Assembly: GCF_008831285.2 (NCBI RefSeq)
Contig: NC_045140.1
Span: forward strand, 27,670,131-27,734,130
Source of the DNA: Nymphaea colorata
Taxonomy: Eukaryota > Streptophyta > Magnoliopsida > Nymphaeales > Nymphaeaceae
Length of the DNA: 64,000 nucleotides
Direction of reading: 5' to 3'
Part shown: piece after piece, positions 10,713 to 22,519 of the stretch
Position numbering within the stretch: position 1 is the first letter of the stretch
Layout of the letters: the number at the start of each line of letters is the position of its first letter
Made by a program: the position numbers and the translations under genes
Notes under the pieces: generated by a model
Databases searched by the model: none
What the model was told of the DNA's origin: nothing
Seen by the model: only the letters and a program-made list of their open reading frames with translations

Positions 10713-11700
10713 ATATGCAGGACATGCCCTGCGTTTGGCTTGTCCTTTTTGGGTATGTAATAAACAGAGCGTAGGCTCTCTCCTCTATATAAAATAAATT
10801 GTAAGGGTGGACGTATGCAACGCCACCCACCGGCCTCCGTTGCTTGATTTATCCTGTTAAAAGTATCTATACATACTTTGCAGTAAAAATTGTTTGATTT
10901 TCTTTCCCTGTTTAAGATATGTGTGTGTGTGTGAAAGAGAGAGAGAGAGTGTGTCTGATCATGATTTGGGTAGTCCAGACATACTGAATGAATGAGCTTG
11001 ATCTCCATCAAATTCCATTTATGCCGTGGAATCTCAGAATGCTTCTATGGGTCCTCCAAGGGACTGCACTTAAACGTGTATAAATTTTCAAACCAAGGCC
11101 TAAAAACGCCATTGCCGCCATTTAAACTAAAATTGCTCCGACGAAGCAGCTTGATCCACTTCAACTAATAAATTTTGATGGAATATTAGACAGCATATAA
11201 CGTCAATTTCCTCGTAACAAGAATAACAGAGCCTAGTCGCCGAAGGAGGAGCTCATTGGGTCAGCTGTTCATGGCCGCTAGGTTGTGCATCCGTGTTTCT
11301 GGTGCAGTCGATACAGCCAGCTTTTCCACACTGATGTGATCACAAAAGCCCATACCAAAATTTAAGGTCTATCAAACTTCAATCCCAATCTTGTTCATGT
11401 GTCCACTTTTGATCTTATCCCTAAGGATCTTAAATTTGAAGAATTACAAATTATATGAAATCATGATGTTATCGGAGACTGGCATCATGGAAGAAGGGAA
11501 AGGAAAAAAGGGCCCTTTCTGGCGTCCCCGTGATCTTGATATAGCATCCATTATAAGCTACCGACATCTGCAGTTCGAATACATCGACCAATTTGCATGT
11601 AAGTATAGCAAAGAGGACAATTTCAGTATGCAAAAATACGGTAATTAGGATCTGTATTCCAGAATAGTATGACATTTTAAGTTTGTTCTTAAGAATACCA
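10713..11700 (+). repeat. PR-1 3' flank shared with 42734-44130
   Basis: Ordered matches to 42734-44130: the TAGATAT...GGACATGCC start, a GT/GA microsatellite at about 10921-10950, the ACTGAATGAATGAGCTTGAT block at about 10981, and CATAAGCCCATACCAAAATT-like sequence at about 11346. The second copy holds extra DNA between these blocks. Open frames here are not convincing genes. Confidence 0.7.
10759..10798 (+). terminator. Two AATAAA poly(A) signals behind the PR-1 gene at 10209
   Basis: AATAAA at 10759-10764 and again at 10793-10798, 47 and 81 bases past the stop codon. The first is conserved in the 3' flanks of the copies at 34396 and 42243. Confidence 0.6.
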
Positions 11701-11739
11701 AATTTGACAAAGATGGTGACAGCTTAAGTGAAGCAAGGA

Positions 11740-14150
11740 TTACCCAGATCCAACCACTGGTAAGAAGGTCTCCTCCCTTGAAGGCCAACCAGCCATCGTT
11801 TTATTTAGATGGAGGACGCCAATTAGTTCCCTTGTCTCGATCAAACGCGGCGCCGTGTCCCCGTCAACGTTCAAGGTCGTCGATGCGTTCGGTAACAGAC
11901 GGCCGTGACTGAAATCGTCGATGACGTTATTTTGTTCGTCGGCACCAAGCGACCCGGTCGGGACAATGCACACTCGTTACCTTCACGTCCACTTTTTTAT
12001 TCTGATGAGTCGGTTTTCATTAGTCAGTCAGGCTGAGGTAAACAGAACAATCCATGTGTAGCAAACAGCATTCTGAAAATCATTTTCGGACCAAAATCAT
12101 AGCGGGTGTCTGGACAACAACTTTATTTGATGATTTTTAATGAATTTTGAAAACTTGGTTTATTTGTGCGTTGGGTCATACACCCAAAACTTGGGCTTTT
12201 ATAAATAGCCTGAGGAGAACTAGTTTTTTCACTCTTATTTACAAAATCCGGTTCTATCAAAACTTAAAATATGTTTTCGATGGTATCAAAACACTCAAGC
12301 AGCTTGGTTTAGAATTTATATCGTTAGTTTAAGGGAAAACTAAAAAAAAAAAAAAGCTGAGAAATAAGAACTACAGAAGTGAAAAGAATATATTCAAAAT
12401 AAATAAAATTTAACGTATGCCCACGTAGTCACGGAAAGACTACAAGAAGATGAAGATACCATAAGTTCAATATCGGAGGGCCGGCTATGAATTTCTCGAG
12501 TCTGCCGATTCTTCCTAACAATTACCCGAGCGAGGGTTTTCTTCGTTCATTTTCTCCATAGTCAAGGCCATGTCTTGTAGCATTAGTCGCGTCTTATCAA
12601 TGGCAAGGCTCATGTCATGCCTTCTATCTTTCTCTTGCAATATTCGACTCTTCTAAAACATACATATCTTCAAAAACGTGCTGCCTAAGTTTAGAAAAAA
12701 AGTATTATGAGTGACGCAAAGAAGGAAGAAAACCACAAGGCACAAGCTGCCAAATTAATCACTTTATTGGAGCGTAAAGTCTTGCAAAACAACGCACTTG
12801 ACGGAGCAATGATCGATAATCTTCGTTTCAAACAGAAATCTACGGCTGGGCCTAAGGCTTAATTAGGGTTCAATATTATATGACATGTCATTTCAAAATT
12901 TATTATATAAATGAGAACAATATGTTAATATATATGTAGCGCATCCTAGATGAGAAAATTTGAAAAAACCAGTTCTAAAATGTGACAGTTTTGCTTAATT
13001 ATGTCTAATTATTATATACGTTTTTTGGGCTCTGCACATTGTTAATGTTAGTTTATTATCGTTTATATCGTGTAGACATGGCAAATTTCAAAAGTCTGTT
13101 AATATGTGGCAAATTAGATCCCCTGCATTCATGATATTAATATTTACTATAACATAATTAGATTTGAGAACATAGAACATGCATTGGGCTGTCCAAATTG
13201 CCTTTCATCTCCAGCGCATACATTCTTTACCGTTTCACATTTTTTCTCATTTATAAAGTAACTTTTGAAAGGGTTTAATTTTTTAGGCATCATTTAAGTA
13301 AGAAACATTTGATCGCACTTTAGTTTCCTACTCCTTGCAACCTTTTTGGAGAGGGTGTGACTGACTTGAAGCCCGTCGTGCCGGCCAAACTGGACAGTCA
13401 TCGTTCCGTTCGCGCAGACCAAGAGCTACAGTTAATCGCTGTTTGCAGGAATCTTTAGGATGGACGGGAACAGTCCCGGACAGTGACCGGAGACTTTGGC
13501 ACCGAATAGTCGGCGGTTTCTTCCTGGCAAAGTGGTGGCAACGTTGGAAACAAATTACGCGAATGAAATATGATAGAACCAAAACATCATTTTTTTGTGC
13601 TGGTTTCAGAATCGACCCATTCGATAGGCAATTCTCAAGGGTGCTGGATTCCAGCTTTCTTAAACTGTTTTTAATATAAACGATTTTGTATTTTTAATTG
13701 TTTTTATTTATTTTCTTATATTAATTGTTTCAAATTTTTTTGTTGATTGACAACCAGAAAATCGACTGTGTACCAAATCCCAAACGCTGTTTTATTTTTT
13801 AGGTGAGCGAGAGGCTAATCTCACCATCGAAGGCCAAAACCTCCCTCCTTTTCCTTCATTCTCCTAAGGGTTCAGAACTGCTTGATAGTGCAATATTAAC
13901 GTATTAATGTCTCCTATTTTGAAGCTGATGCAATATATATATATATATTGCCCGGATTTACACATTAATAGGGACAAACTGATTGGAAAGCGGCCGTTCA
14001 CAAACTACAAATTCATATTGCCCGGAATGATACATTTGAAGAAACTTTTTAATCTCTCAATATTAATAGGTTGATTGTTTTGCTCATGTATCTTTGAAAA
14101 GAGAAAAAGATATCATTACTTGAGTCATCCCAATAACAAAAAAATGTTTC
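11740..14150. other. Intergenic DNA, one unassigned open frame
   Basis: A minus-strand frame at 11740-11973 (77 codons, more GC-rich than its surroundings, containing DDFSHGRLLPNASTTLNVDG) looks less random than most but matches nothing I know. A GC-richer patch at about 13330-13600 is also unassigned. The rest is AT-rich with short TA tracts (about 13932-13949). Confidence 0.4.
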
Positions 14151-15650
14151 ATGTTTGAATCTAATTGGAGTTTACGGTGGTAAGAAAAAAAAAAGGGATT
14201 TTAATTGTAAGATATCTAAGGAGAATGGGGGGCGAAGGTGCCTTTTACGATGGAGTAGGATTTGGGGGCGGTTTATGCCAAACCGTCTATTGTTTAAATC
14301 TCTGATCATCTTCCATTCATTGGTTGCACAGTTACCAGGTTGAAGATTGGAGACCCATGAAGGGGAAAACAATGTAGAGAGCCAATAACAACGTTTAGTC
14401 GCTTATGATCCTGTGGTTAAATTAGCAATAGATGGTTTGGCATGAACCTCTGAATTGAAGAAAATGTTGTTCTCATTTATAAATAACCTCACGCCTCTGC
14501 GAGTTCATAAAAGGATACATTTTTGTTAGTGCATGGCAAAAGTACTAGGATACCTGACTTCTAACGTGATAATATTTTCATCGCGATCCATGAATTTAAG
14601 ATCAAATCCTCCTTTCCCTTCTACGCTTAGGCAAGACATTTTAGCAATGTAAATTAGGAATGCGTCTCTCCTGTATATCTCTGTCTAACCTGAGATCTTC
14701 ATCGTCTTTCTACCTCAGCCTGCCATTGACGAGATATAAAGAGCCCATTTCCAAGTTCAGATTGGGTTCCCTATCTAGCACGAGTAAAGAGAGAGAGTGT
14801 GTCCCATTCTAATTTCAGATTGAGTTTGAATACCAGTAGAAGGACATTTTAGAAGAAGAATGACAATGGTCAAGTCTGAACATGGATCTACCTTGGTTGG
14901 TTCAACTCCTTTACCAGCCAAACAATCTCTTTTAACTCCTCATCGTTTTATAACTCCGAGGAGGACTTGCCAATTCATGATGTAAGTAGAAGTTTGAGCT
15001 TTACAGAAGCTACCAAAGAAATAATGAAATGTGTATAGTTGCTTTTGAATGCAAAGAGCTTGTATAACATGACAACTTCACATAACTTCCAATTAAGTAG
15101 AGCAATGTATGTTATCACGCTCCAACGATATCAAACTTAGAAGTTTGTCCCACCACAGATCGGCAAAAATATTATTGGGTATGAATTAAACTTTGGAGAA
15201 AAAAAAAAAAGAAAAGTATGCAGGAAATATATATTATTAAAAGAGGTTTTCATCATTGGCTTAACTTTGAATGGCGCCAATAAAGGAAAAGGAAGCGATG
15301 CAAAAAAAATTGGCCGATTTTTTGAATATCGTCAAATTGGCCTCGTGTTTCGAACCGAAAAGAGACCATTCAAATCGAATCAACTAGTTCGTTATTGTCC
15401 CTCTTTTATTTTGAGATTTTACAGCTATATAGCTGATTTTCTCTGAATCGCCAGCCAGAAAATTGATCAATGTGAATTGGATTTTTTGTAGATTTTTTTT
15501 TCATTTTTTAAAAATATTCTTCTGTTTTTGAAATTTTAATTTAATATAATACCTTAAAACGACCAATCAAATTCATTTTTCCCATTTTTGGCTTTTTTTT
15601 TTTCCATTTCATTCCCGAAAGTCCTTTTATGGATCGACATCATCTATCTC

Positions 15651-15657
15651 TATATAG
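15651..15657 (+). promoter_or_regulatory. TATA box (TATATAG) of the defensin-like gene at 15742
   Basis: TATATAG follows CATCTATCTC, 91 bases upstream of the ATG, and is identical in the second copy at 20961-20967. Confidence 0.6.
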
Positions 15658-15741
15658 ACACATTCTATCAGCAGCCCTTTTCACCGAAGAAATTAACTAG
15701 TGGGCAAGTCCAATTGGAGGGAACCATCAAAGAAAGAAGCC

Positions 15742-16117
15742 ATGAAATCCCAGACGTTTCTGTTGGTCCTCATAACCATCCTCATCTTCTCTTTCGGTAA
15801 GCCTATTTAACTCGCTGCTTTTGCCATCATCATCCTCCTTCTCGTCGTCAACATGAAACCTACCGTCATCAGCATCATCATCACGACTTTTAGCTGCTGG
15901 ATTGTTTTTAAATATTGCTTGGTTGGGCGCAGGTACGCAGGAAGCATTTTCCAGAGTGGTGGCGGAGGGTAAGCTGCCATGCGGCAAGGTGCTGGACGAT
16001 AAAAACTGCGTGCCGCTGCAATGCAAACTAGAGTGTGCAACTCAATACAAGGGGAATGGTGTATGTACAGTGCGCATCGATCGGCCTCCTATGTGTGTCT
16101 GTTCTTACCCTTGTTGA
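15742..16117 (+). CDS. Defensin-like secreted cysteine-rich peptide, two exons
   Basis: Exon 1 is 15742-15796, encoding MKSQTFLLVLITILIFSF plus the first base of a glycine codon. The intron runs 15797-15932 (GTAAGC donor, GGGCGCAG acceptor). Exon 2 is 15933-16117. The spliced product is 79 residues: a hydrophobic signal peptide from exon 1 and a mature part with eight cysteines spaced C-x8-C-x4-C-x3-C-x9-C-x9-C-x1-C-x3-C. CxxxC plus CxC and the glycine two residues before the fifth cysteine (GVC, gamma-core-like) fit the cysteine-stabilised alpha-beta fold of plant defensin-like (LCR/DEFL) peptides, as does one phase-1 intron just after the signal peptide. The likely role is an antimicrobial or signalling apoplastic peptide; the target is unknown. 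The twin at 21052 is nearly identical, and relics of related genes sit in the PR-1 segments. Confidence 0.85.
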
Positions 16118-16960
16118 AATGCCACCTTTATAGAAGGCGAAGGATCAAATGGCGCTCCTCATGAATGGAAAAATACGTGCATTACCCTTCCTTCCCCCTT
16201 CTGTTGTCGACCATCAACATTATTCCGGCATTAAAAACAAGAACTTTAACTTCTTGTTGCCATCTTAGGTTCTTCTACTTACTGGAGTTGAGTTCAATGT
16301 AAGAAGTTTAACTACAAGCTTATGTAACAGGACATCAGACGTATCCAATGTCTCATGCTGCTCTGTATTTGAAGTTAAAGATGCTATCCAGATGGTTATT
16401 TTTATGATGGATCAGTCCTTGAGTTGATGTAGTCCGGCGTGCATATAATTACAGTCATTTTGGATCCTTATAAATAAAAGCCTATCAAAACCTCCATGTA
16501 AACTAATTAATCTGGTTGTGGACATATATTCTTGGTTTATAGAAATTGTTCATCTGGTTTTGGAATTTTGAGAAGGAAATCGAAATAGGATTTCTAAAGT
16601 TTATGTCACGGTTCTTTTTAAATGCATTTGAGTTTCACAAGACCAATCTCGAGCTCCAAAGTAGGGAGGTCAGCAGATCGGATTCAAATAAGATATACCC
16701 TTAACCATATTTTTTTGTTCAGATTTTCACATATTCGAATTTGACCAAAGAAAAGTCGTATCTGAATTTGAATTTGATTTTAAGATCTGTATTTGATCGA
16801 AATCTGATTTTTATATTTATATCTGAATCCAAATCCGAATTTGGCCGATTTTCAAAATGCTCTTTATAGCGTTCACGACCACCTGAGAATTCCCTATAGA
16901 AACTCCACTTTTGAAGTGAGTCTTCAGACATTTCTAAACTTCCATATAGGTCATATTGCT
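16118..16960 (+). repeat. 3' flank of defensin-like gene 1, present three times in the window
   Basis: About 16370-16850 recurs at about 21690-22190 and about 26520-27000 (block GATCAGTCCTTGAGTTGATG and following). The third copy has no defensin-like gene next to it. The end is rich in ATCTGAATCCGAAT-like repeats. Confidence 0.7.
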
Positions 16961-17983
16961 AGGTAGAAGCTCATCCTCCAACATTTACCCAAAATTTTTC
17001 CTCGAATTTATGAAATGCAGAAAAGGTTGGGGAGAAATCCTGGCCTGATGCTCTGCAGGATGCGAACCACAACTCTCTGTTCATCTTCCATCCATTGGTT
17101 GCACAGTTACGAGGTTGAAGATTGGAGATCCATGAAGGGAAAAACAATGTAGAGAGCCAAGAACAACGTTTAGTCGTTTACGATCCTGTGGTTAAATTAG
17201 CAATAGATGGTTTGGCATGAACCTCTGAATTGAAGAAAATGTTGGTCTCATTTACAAATAACCTCACGCCTCTGCACGTTCATAAAAGGATACATTTTTG
17301 TTAGTGCATGGTAAAAGTACTAGGATACCTGACTTCTAACGTGATAATATTTTCATAGCGATCCATGGATTTAAGATCAAATCCTCCTTTCCCTTCTACG
17401 CTTAGGCAAGACATTTTTGCACTGTAAATTAGGAATGCGTCTCTCCTGTATATCTCTGTCTAATCTGAGATCTTCATATTTTGATGAGCGTCTTTCTACC
17501 TCAGCCCGCCAATGACGAGATATAAAGAGCCCATTTCCAAGTTCAGATTGGGTTCCCTATATAGCACGAGTAAAGAGAGAGAGTGTGTCCCATTCTAATT
17601 TCAGATCGAGTTTGAACACCAGTAGAAAAACAGTTTAGAAGAAGAAGAATGACAATGGTCAAGTCTGTAACATAGATCTACCTTGGTTGGTTCAACTCCT
17701 TTACCAGCCAAACAATCTCTTTAACTCCTGATCGTTTTATAACTCCGAGATGGACTTGCCAATTCATGATGTACGTAGAAGTTTGGGCTTTACAGAAGCT
17801 ACCAAGGAAACAATCAAATTTATGTTTTTGTCTTTCAGGAGTTGCAGCTCTTATGGTTATTACATAATAGGAGTATCTTTCGAAAATTATTCCAAAAGAA
17901 AATTTTAGATGTTTCATTCAATATGTCCTCGTCTTGTATAGTTGCTTTTGAATGCAAAGATCTTGTATAACATGACAACTTCT

Positions 17984-20440
17984 GTTAGCTTTCCAATACG
18001 GAAAGGAAACAACTGAAGGAAAAGGTGGAGCCATTAATAGGAATGAGGAAAATTCAGGCAATTGACATTCATGTTCCTCGGCTTAACATGCTTGAATGAG
18101 CGTCTCCTCATGTTAATCTGCTGTTACTTGTTTGTGAATTTAAAACAAGAGAAGGAAAATCTTCACGTTGTTGTCAAAAGAGCACAAAATCGAAAATTTT
18201 GCAATTAAAACGAGATCTTCAAGACATGCGAAAGGGAGATCTCTCCATGGTAGCTTTATCTGTTGTCAATGAAGTTGTTTCTGATGATACTATTATACAC
18301 CATACTTAATGAATTATCCACCTACATGAAAGTTCTATAACTTCAATTACCACCATGAAGAATCTGCCTGCTTTTGTTGAGATATAAGTTCTCTTGTTGA
18401 ATCATGAAAAAAGACTTTAAAATATGAATGATCATGCCTTCCAACAAGTTGAAAATTCTGTGGCCTTCTTTAGCCAGCGAGGACATGGGCGTAGTGGTTC
18501 CTATAGGGGGTGTGGTAGGGGTAGACAACAGTTTACTCAAAATAATGGAAATCAACAAAATAATTCTTATCATCAAAATCAAGGTAACAGTGGGTTTAAG
18601 GATTCTAACTCGATAAATCAGCCAGTAGTGTGTTAATTTTGGGATGTAAAATATCACACCACTCGCCCATGTTATGATATTCTTAAGTTATTTGGTGGCA
18701 TTGCCTTGAAACAACAACCTACAGATGTGGCGTGGTACCTAGACACAAGCACTTCCCATCATATGACTGCATAAGAAATCGGATTATATGGGTACAAATG
18801 GCGTGATGATCTCCAATGGATCTAATGTTCTTATCTCCAATATTGGTAATGCCTCTATCTCTGCCAATGAAACAAAATTTAATTTGCCTCAAGTTCTTTA
18901 TGTTCTTAGAATTGCAAAAAACCTACTATCCGTAGCCAAATTCACTAGGGACAATCAATGTTTATTTGAATTTGATCATCATAAATTCTTAGTTAAGGAC
19001 ATGTAGACCAAACACACACTTCATCAGAGATGAATAGGCGTGGACTTTTTGTCTGTCCCTCTTTGTTGGCCTCTCATAGTGGAGAATGGGCAGGTGTGCA
19101 ACAGTCAGGTGGAGAATCTTCAAGACTTCAGGATATCAAACGTTGTCTACTTTAGTAAAGAATAAAGATGCCACTGCTTTGGCACTATCGCTTTGGGCAT
19201 CCCAACTCTAGAATCTTGAATTTTTTGTTCAAACATCTTCTTTGTTAAATCATTCTCAATATGCTGTTTTTTCATTTTAGTTGTGTGGTTGGAAAAATGC
19301 ATTGCTTACTCATTGAAAGTTCAAATAAAGTTGCTAGTTTTCCTCTTTAAATTGTGTATGCGGATTTATGGGGGCAGCTCCTCAAGTCTCTAAAGAGGGT
19401 TATTGGTATTACTTACAGCTTGTTGACGATTTTTTTTTTTTTAAATTCTCATGCATCTTTCTTCTCACCAAAAAGTCAGACAATTTCCAATGTTTCAAAA
19501 ACTTAAAAAATATAGTTGAAAATCAAATTGGTTAGAGATTAAAATTTTTTAGAGTGATGGTGGGGGCGAATTCATGAACCATGAGTTCTCTCAATTTCCT
19601 AATGATCATGGAATAAAAAGAAGAATATCATCCCCACATACCCCTCAGCAGAACAACGTTGTCGAGCGTAAACATCGATATGTGGTTGAAACTGGTATCA
19701 CCATAATATCTAATGTTTTCCTAAAGGATTTTTTATGGTATGACACCTTCAAAACTGCAGCATACTTATTAATTACTTTCCTTCTTCGCAACTTGAAATG
19801 AAGTCTCCTTATGAAATGCTATTGAAATCCGAACCGGATTTAAAATACCACTGTGTGTTTGGATGTACATGTTATCCTTTTTTAGAGTCTTTCTTGTCAC
19901 CCAATCTTGCTCCAAAATCCAAGGCTTGCGTTTTTATTAGATATCCGTTTTGCTACAAAGGCTACCTTTGTTATGATCTCATCTCTAGAAAGACCATCGC
20001 CATGTAGATGTGATGAAGACAATTTCTTATTTCCAAGAAAAAATGTTAGTGCCCCAGAGATAACCAAATGGCTTCTAGAAGAAAAATCGTCTTCAATAAG
20101 CATGTTGCACAATGAAATTATTGAGTTCTCAATCCTCCTAATGGCACTCTTTATGGCTCACAACCTAGGTGAGAAGACGACCAAGTGATCTCTTAGAAAG
20201 ACTTGCACGAGGCAATAATGGTATAGAAATTGTTAATCAAACGTTTCAATGCAATCATCACATGGTGATCTGATAGCAAGATGGCACAAGACGACACAAG
20301 GTTCCTCTCTCTTTTCTATCATCTTATTATATAAAAGCAAGTCGAGGGGATGGGATGGAGAACCAAAACACTTTTCAGCAAGTTCAAAACAATGCCAAAT
20401 GAATGAATGCCATGAATGAAGAGATGTCTACACTACAACG
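17984..20440 (+). mobile_element. Degenerate Ty1/copia retrotransposon inserted in defensin-like unit 2
   Basis: The insert is defined by comparison with the uninterrupted unit 1. It begins TGTTAGCTTTCC, compatible with an LTR start, but no matching long terminal repeats or target-site duplication could be recognised. Coding remnants run on the plus strand in the order Gag, protease, integrase. Reverse transcriptase and RNase H are absent, so it cannot move on its own. Confidence 0.75.
18420..20035 (+). pseudogene. Copia gag-pol remnant (Gag zinc knuckle, protease, integrase)
   Basis: 18424-18636 encodes a glycine-, asparagine- and glutamine-rich Gag tail (RGHGRSGSYRGCGRGRQQF). A decayed CCHC knuckle follows, with a stop and the second cysteine replaced by Trp. 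At about 18728-18770 the protease site reads WYLDTSTSHHMT, with DTS-T where copia proteases have a DTGA-like motif. 18788-19006 contains LPQVLYVLRIAKNLLSVAKF, typical of the region before integrase, and about 19170-19215 encodes WHYRFGHPNSRIL, the GAG-pre-integrase motif. 19574-19801 is the integrase core end (GIKRRISSPHTPQQNNVVERKH), and 19798-20007 continues with YEMLLKSEPDLKYHCVFGC. Several stops and frameshifts separate these pieces. Confidence 0.85.
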
Positions 20441-20960
20441 GTATCAAACTTAAAGTTTGTCCCTCCACAGATGGGCAAAAATATAATTGGGTATAAATTA
20501 AACTTTGGAGAAAAAAAAAGAAAAGTATGCAGGAAATATATATTACTCCTCAACTTAAATTAAAAGAGGTTCTCATGATTATGGCGCCAATGAAGGAAAA
20601 GGAAGCGATGCAAAAAAATTGGCCGATTTTGAATATCGTCAAATTGGCCTCGTGTTTCGAACCCAAAAGAGACCATTCAAATCGAATCAACTAGTTCGTT
20701 ATTGTCCCTCTTTTATTTTGAGATTTTACAGCTATAAAAAGCTGATTTTCTCTGAATCGCCAACCAGAAAATTGATCAATGTGAATTGGATTTTTTGTAG
20801 ATTTTTTTTTTCATTTTTTAAAAATATTCTTCTGTTTTTGAAATTTTAATTTAATATAATACCTTAAAAGGACCAATCAAATTCATTTTTCCCATTTTTG
20901 GCTTTTTTTTTTTCCATTTCATTCCCGAAAGTCCTTTTATGGATCGACATCATCTATCTC

Positions 20961-20967
20961 TATATAG
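20961..20967 (+). promoter_or_regulatory. TATA box (TATATAG) of the defensin-like gene at 21052
   Basis: Same motif, context and distance to the ATG as in unit 1. Confidence 0.6.
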
Positions 20968-21051
20968 ACACATTCTATCAGCAGCCCTTTTCACCAAAGA
21001 AATTAACTAGTGGGCAAGTCCAATTGGAGGGAACCATCAAAGAAAGAAGCC

Positions 21052-21424
21052 ATGAAATCCCAGACGTTTCTGTTGGTCCTCATAACCATCCTCATCTTCT
21101 CTTTCGGTAAGCCTATTTAACTCGCTGCTTTTGCCATCATCATCCTCCTTCTCGTCGTCAACATGAAACCTACCATCATCATCATCATCACGACTTTTAG
21201 CTGCTGGATTGTTCTTAAATATTGCTTGGTTGGGCGCAGGTACGCAGGAAGCATTTTCCAGAGTGGTGGCCGAGGGTAAGCTGCCATGCAGCAAGGTGCT
21301 GGACGATAAAAACTGCGTGCCGCTGCAATGCAAACTAGAGTGTGCAACTCAATACGAGGGGAATGGTGTATGTACATTGCGCATCGATCGGCCTCCTATG
21401 TGTGTCTGTTTTTACCCTTGTTGA
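21052..21424 (+). CDS. Defensin-like secreted cysteine-rich peptide, two exons (second copy)
   Basis: Exon 1 is 21052-21106, the intron 21107-21239 (GTAAGC...GCGCAG) and exon 2 21240-21424, giving 79 residues. The signal peptide is identical to copy 1. Eight cysteines have the same C-x8-C-x4-C-x3-C-x9-C-x9-C-x1-C-x3-C spacing. Visible amino-acid differences from copy 1 are few and all lie in the mature peptide: CGK to CSK, QYKGN to QYEGN, CTVR to CTLR and CSYPC to CFYPC. A Lys-to-Glu change lowers the net charge next to the gamma-core-like loop, which could matter for membrane or target binding. The intron has lost one CAT-type repeat unit relative to copy 1. Promoter and 5' leader are almost unchanged, so both copies are probably expressed alike. 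Confidence 0.85.
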
Positions 21425-22519
21425 AATGCCACCTTTATAGAAGAAGAAGGATCAAATGGCGCTCCTCATGAATGAAAAAAATAGCATACGTGCATTACCT
21501 TTCCTTCCCCTTTCTGTTGTCAACCATCAACATTAGTGCTGCATTAAAAACAAGAACTTTAACTTCTTATTGCTATCTTAGGTTCTTCTACTTACTGAAT
21601 TGAGTTCAATGTGAGAAGTTCAACTACAAGCTTATGTAACAGTACATCAGATATATCCAATGTCTCATGCTGCTCTGTAATTGAAGTTAAAGATGCTATC
21701 TAGATGGTTAATTTTATGATGGATCAGTCCTTGAGTTGATATAGTCCGGCATGCATATAACTACAGTCATTTTGGATCATTATAAGTAAAAGCCTATCAA
21801 AACCTCCATGTAAACTAATTAATCTAGTTGTGGACATATATTCTTGGTTTATAGAAATTGTTCATCTGGTTTTGGAATTTTGAGAATGAAATCGAACTAG
21901 GATTTCTAAAGTTTATGTCACGGTTCTTTTTAAATGCATTTGAGTTTCACAAGACCAATCTCGAGCTCTAAAGTAGGGAGGTCAGCAGATCAGATTCAAA
22001 TAAGATATACCCTTAACCATATTTGTTTGTTCAGATTTCCACATATTCAAATTCAAACAAAGAAAAGTCATATCTGAATCTGAATCTGATTTTAAGATCT
22101 GTCAAATCTGATTTTTACATTTATATCTGAATCAAAATCCAAATTTTGAACCAAATTTGACCGATTTTCAAAATGGAAGGGCATTAGATATATGATTTTA
22201 TTTAGAAGTAAATCAGATTCAAATCCATCAGCTATTTATATATATCTTTAATCCAAATCTGATTGGATGTCATTTTTTAAATCTGAATATGATCCAATTT
22301 CTTAAACGGATATTATTATTTTTTACTTATCGGAACTTTTTTTTGGGTTCGGTTCAATCAAGATGTTCCATCCTAATCAAACGTATTGGCATACCACGTC
22401 CAAAGTACACATTCTCACACCAACCAAGTCAGAGGTCAATTGCAACACATTAATAAGCCGTGTAACTTGTATCGAGTTTGAGATGAAAGAAGTTACAACC
22501 TTATGATATTGATATAGAA

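Larger units (their letters stand above)
14300..16860 (+). repeat. Defensin-like duplication unit 1
   Basis: 14310-15080 matches 17090-17980, and 15115-16860 matches about 20440-22190, both in direct orientation. The unit therefore includes an upstream block, the defensin-like gene and about 700 bases of 3' flank. It lacks the copia element that splits unit 2. Confidence 0.85.
17085..22190 (+). repeat. Defensin-like duplication unit 2, interrupted by a copia relic
   Basis: Direct copy of 14310-16860. The similarity breaks at about 17984 and resumes at about 20440; the roughly 2.45 kb between is the copia relic. About 110 bases around 17820-17935 are also absent from unit 1. Confidence 0.85.
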
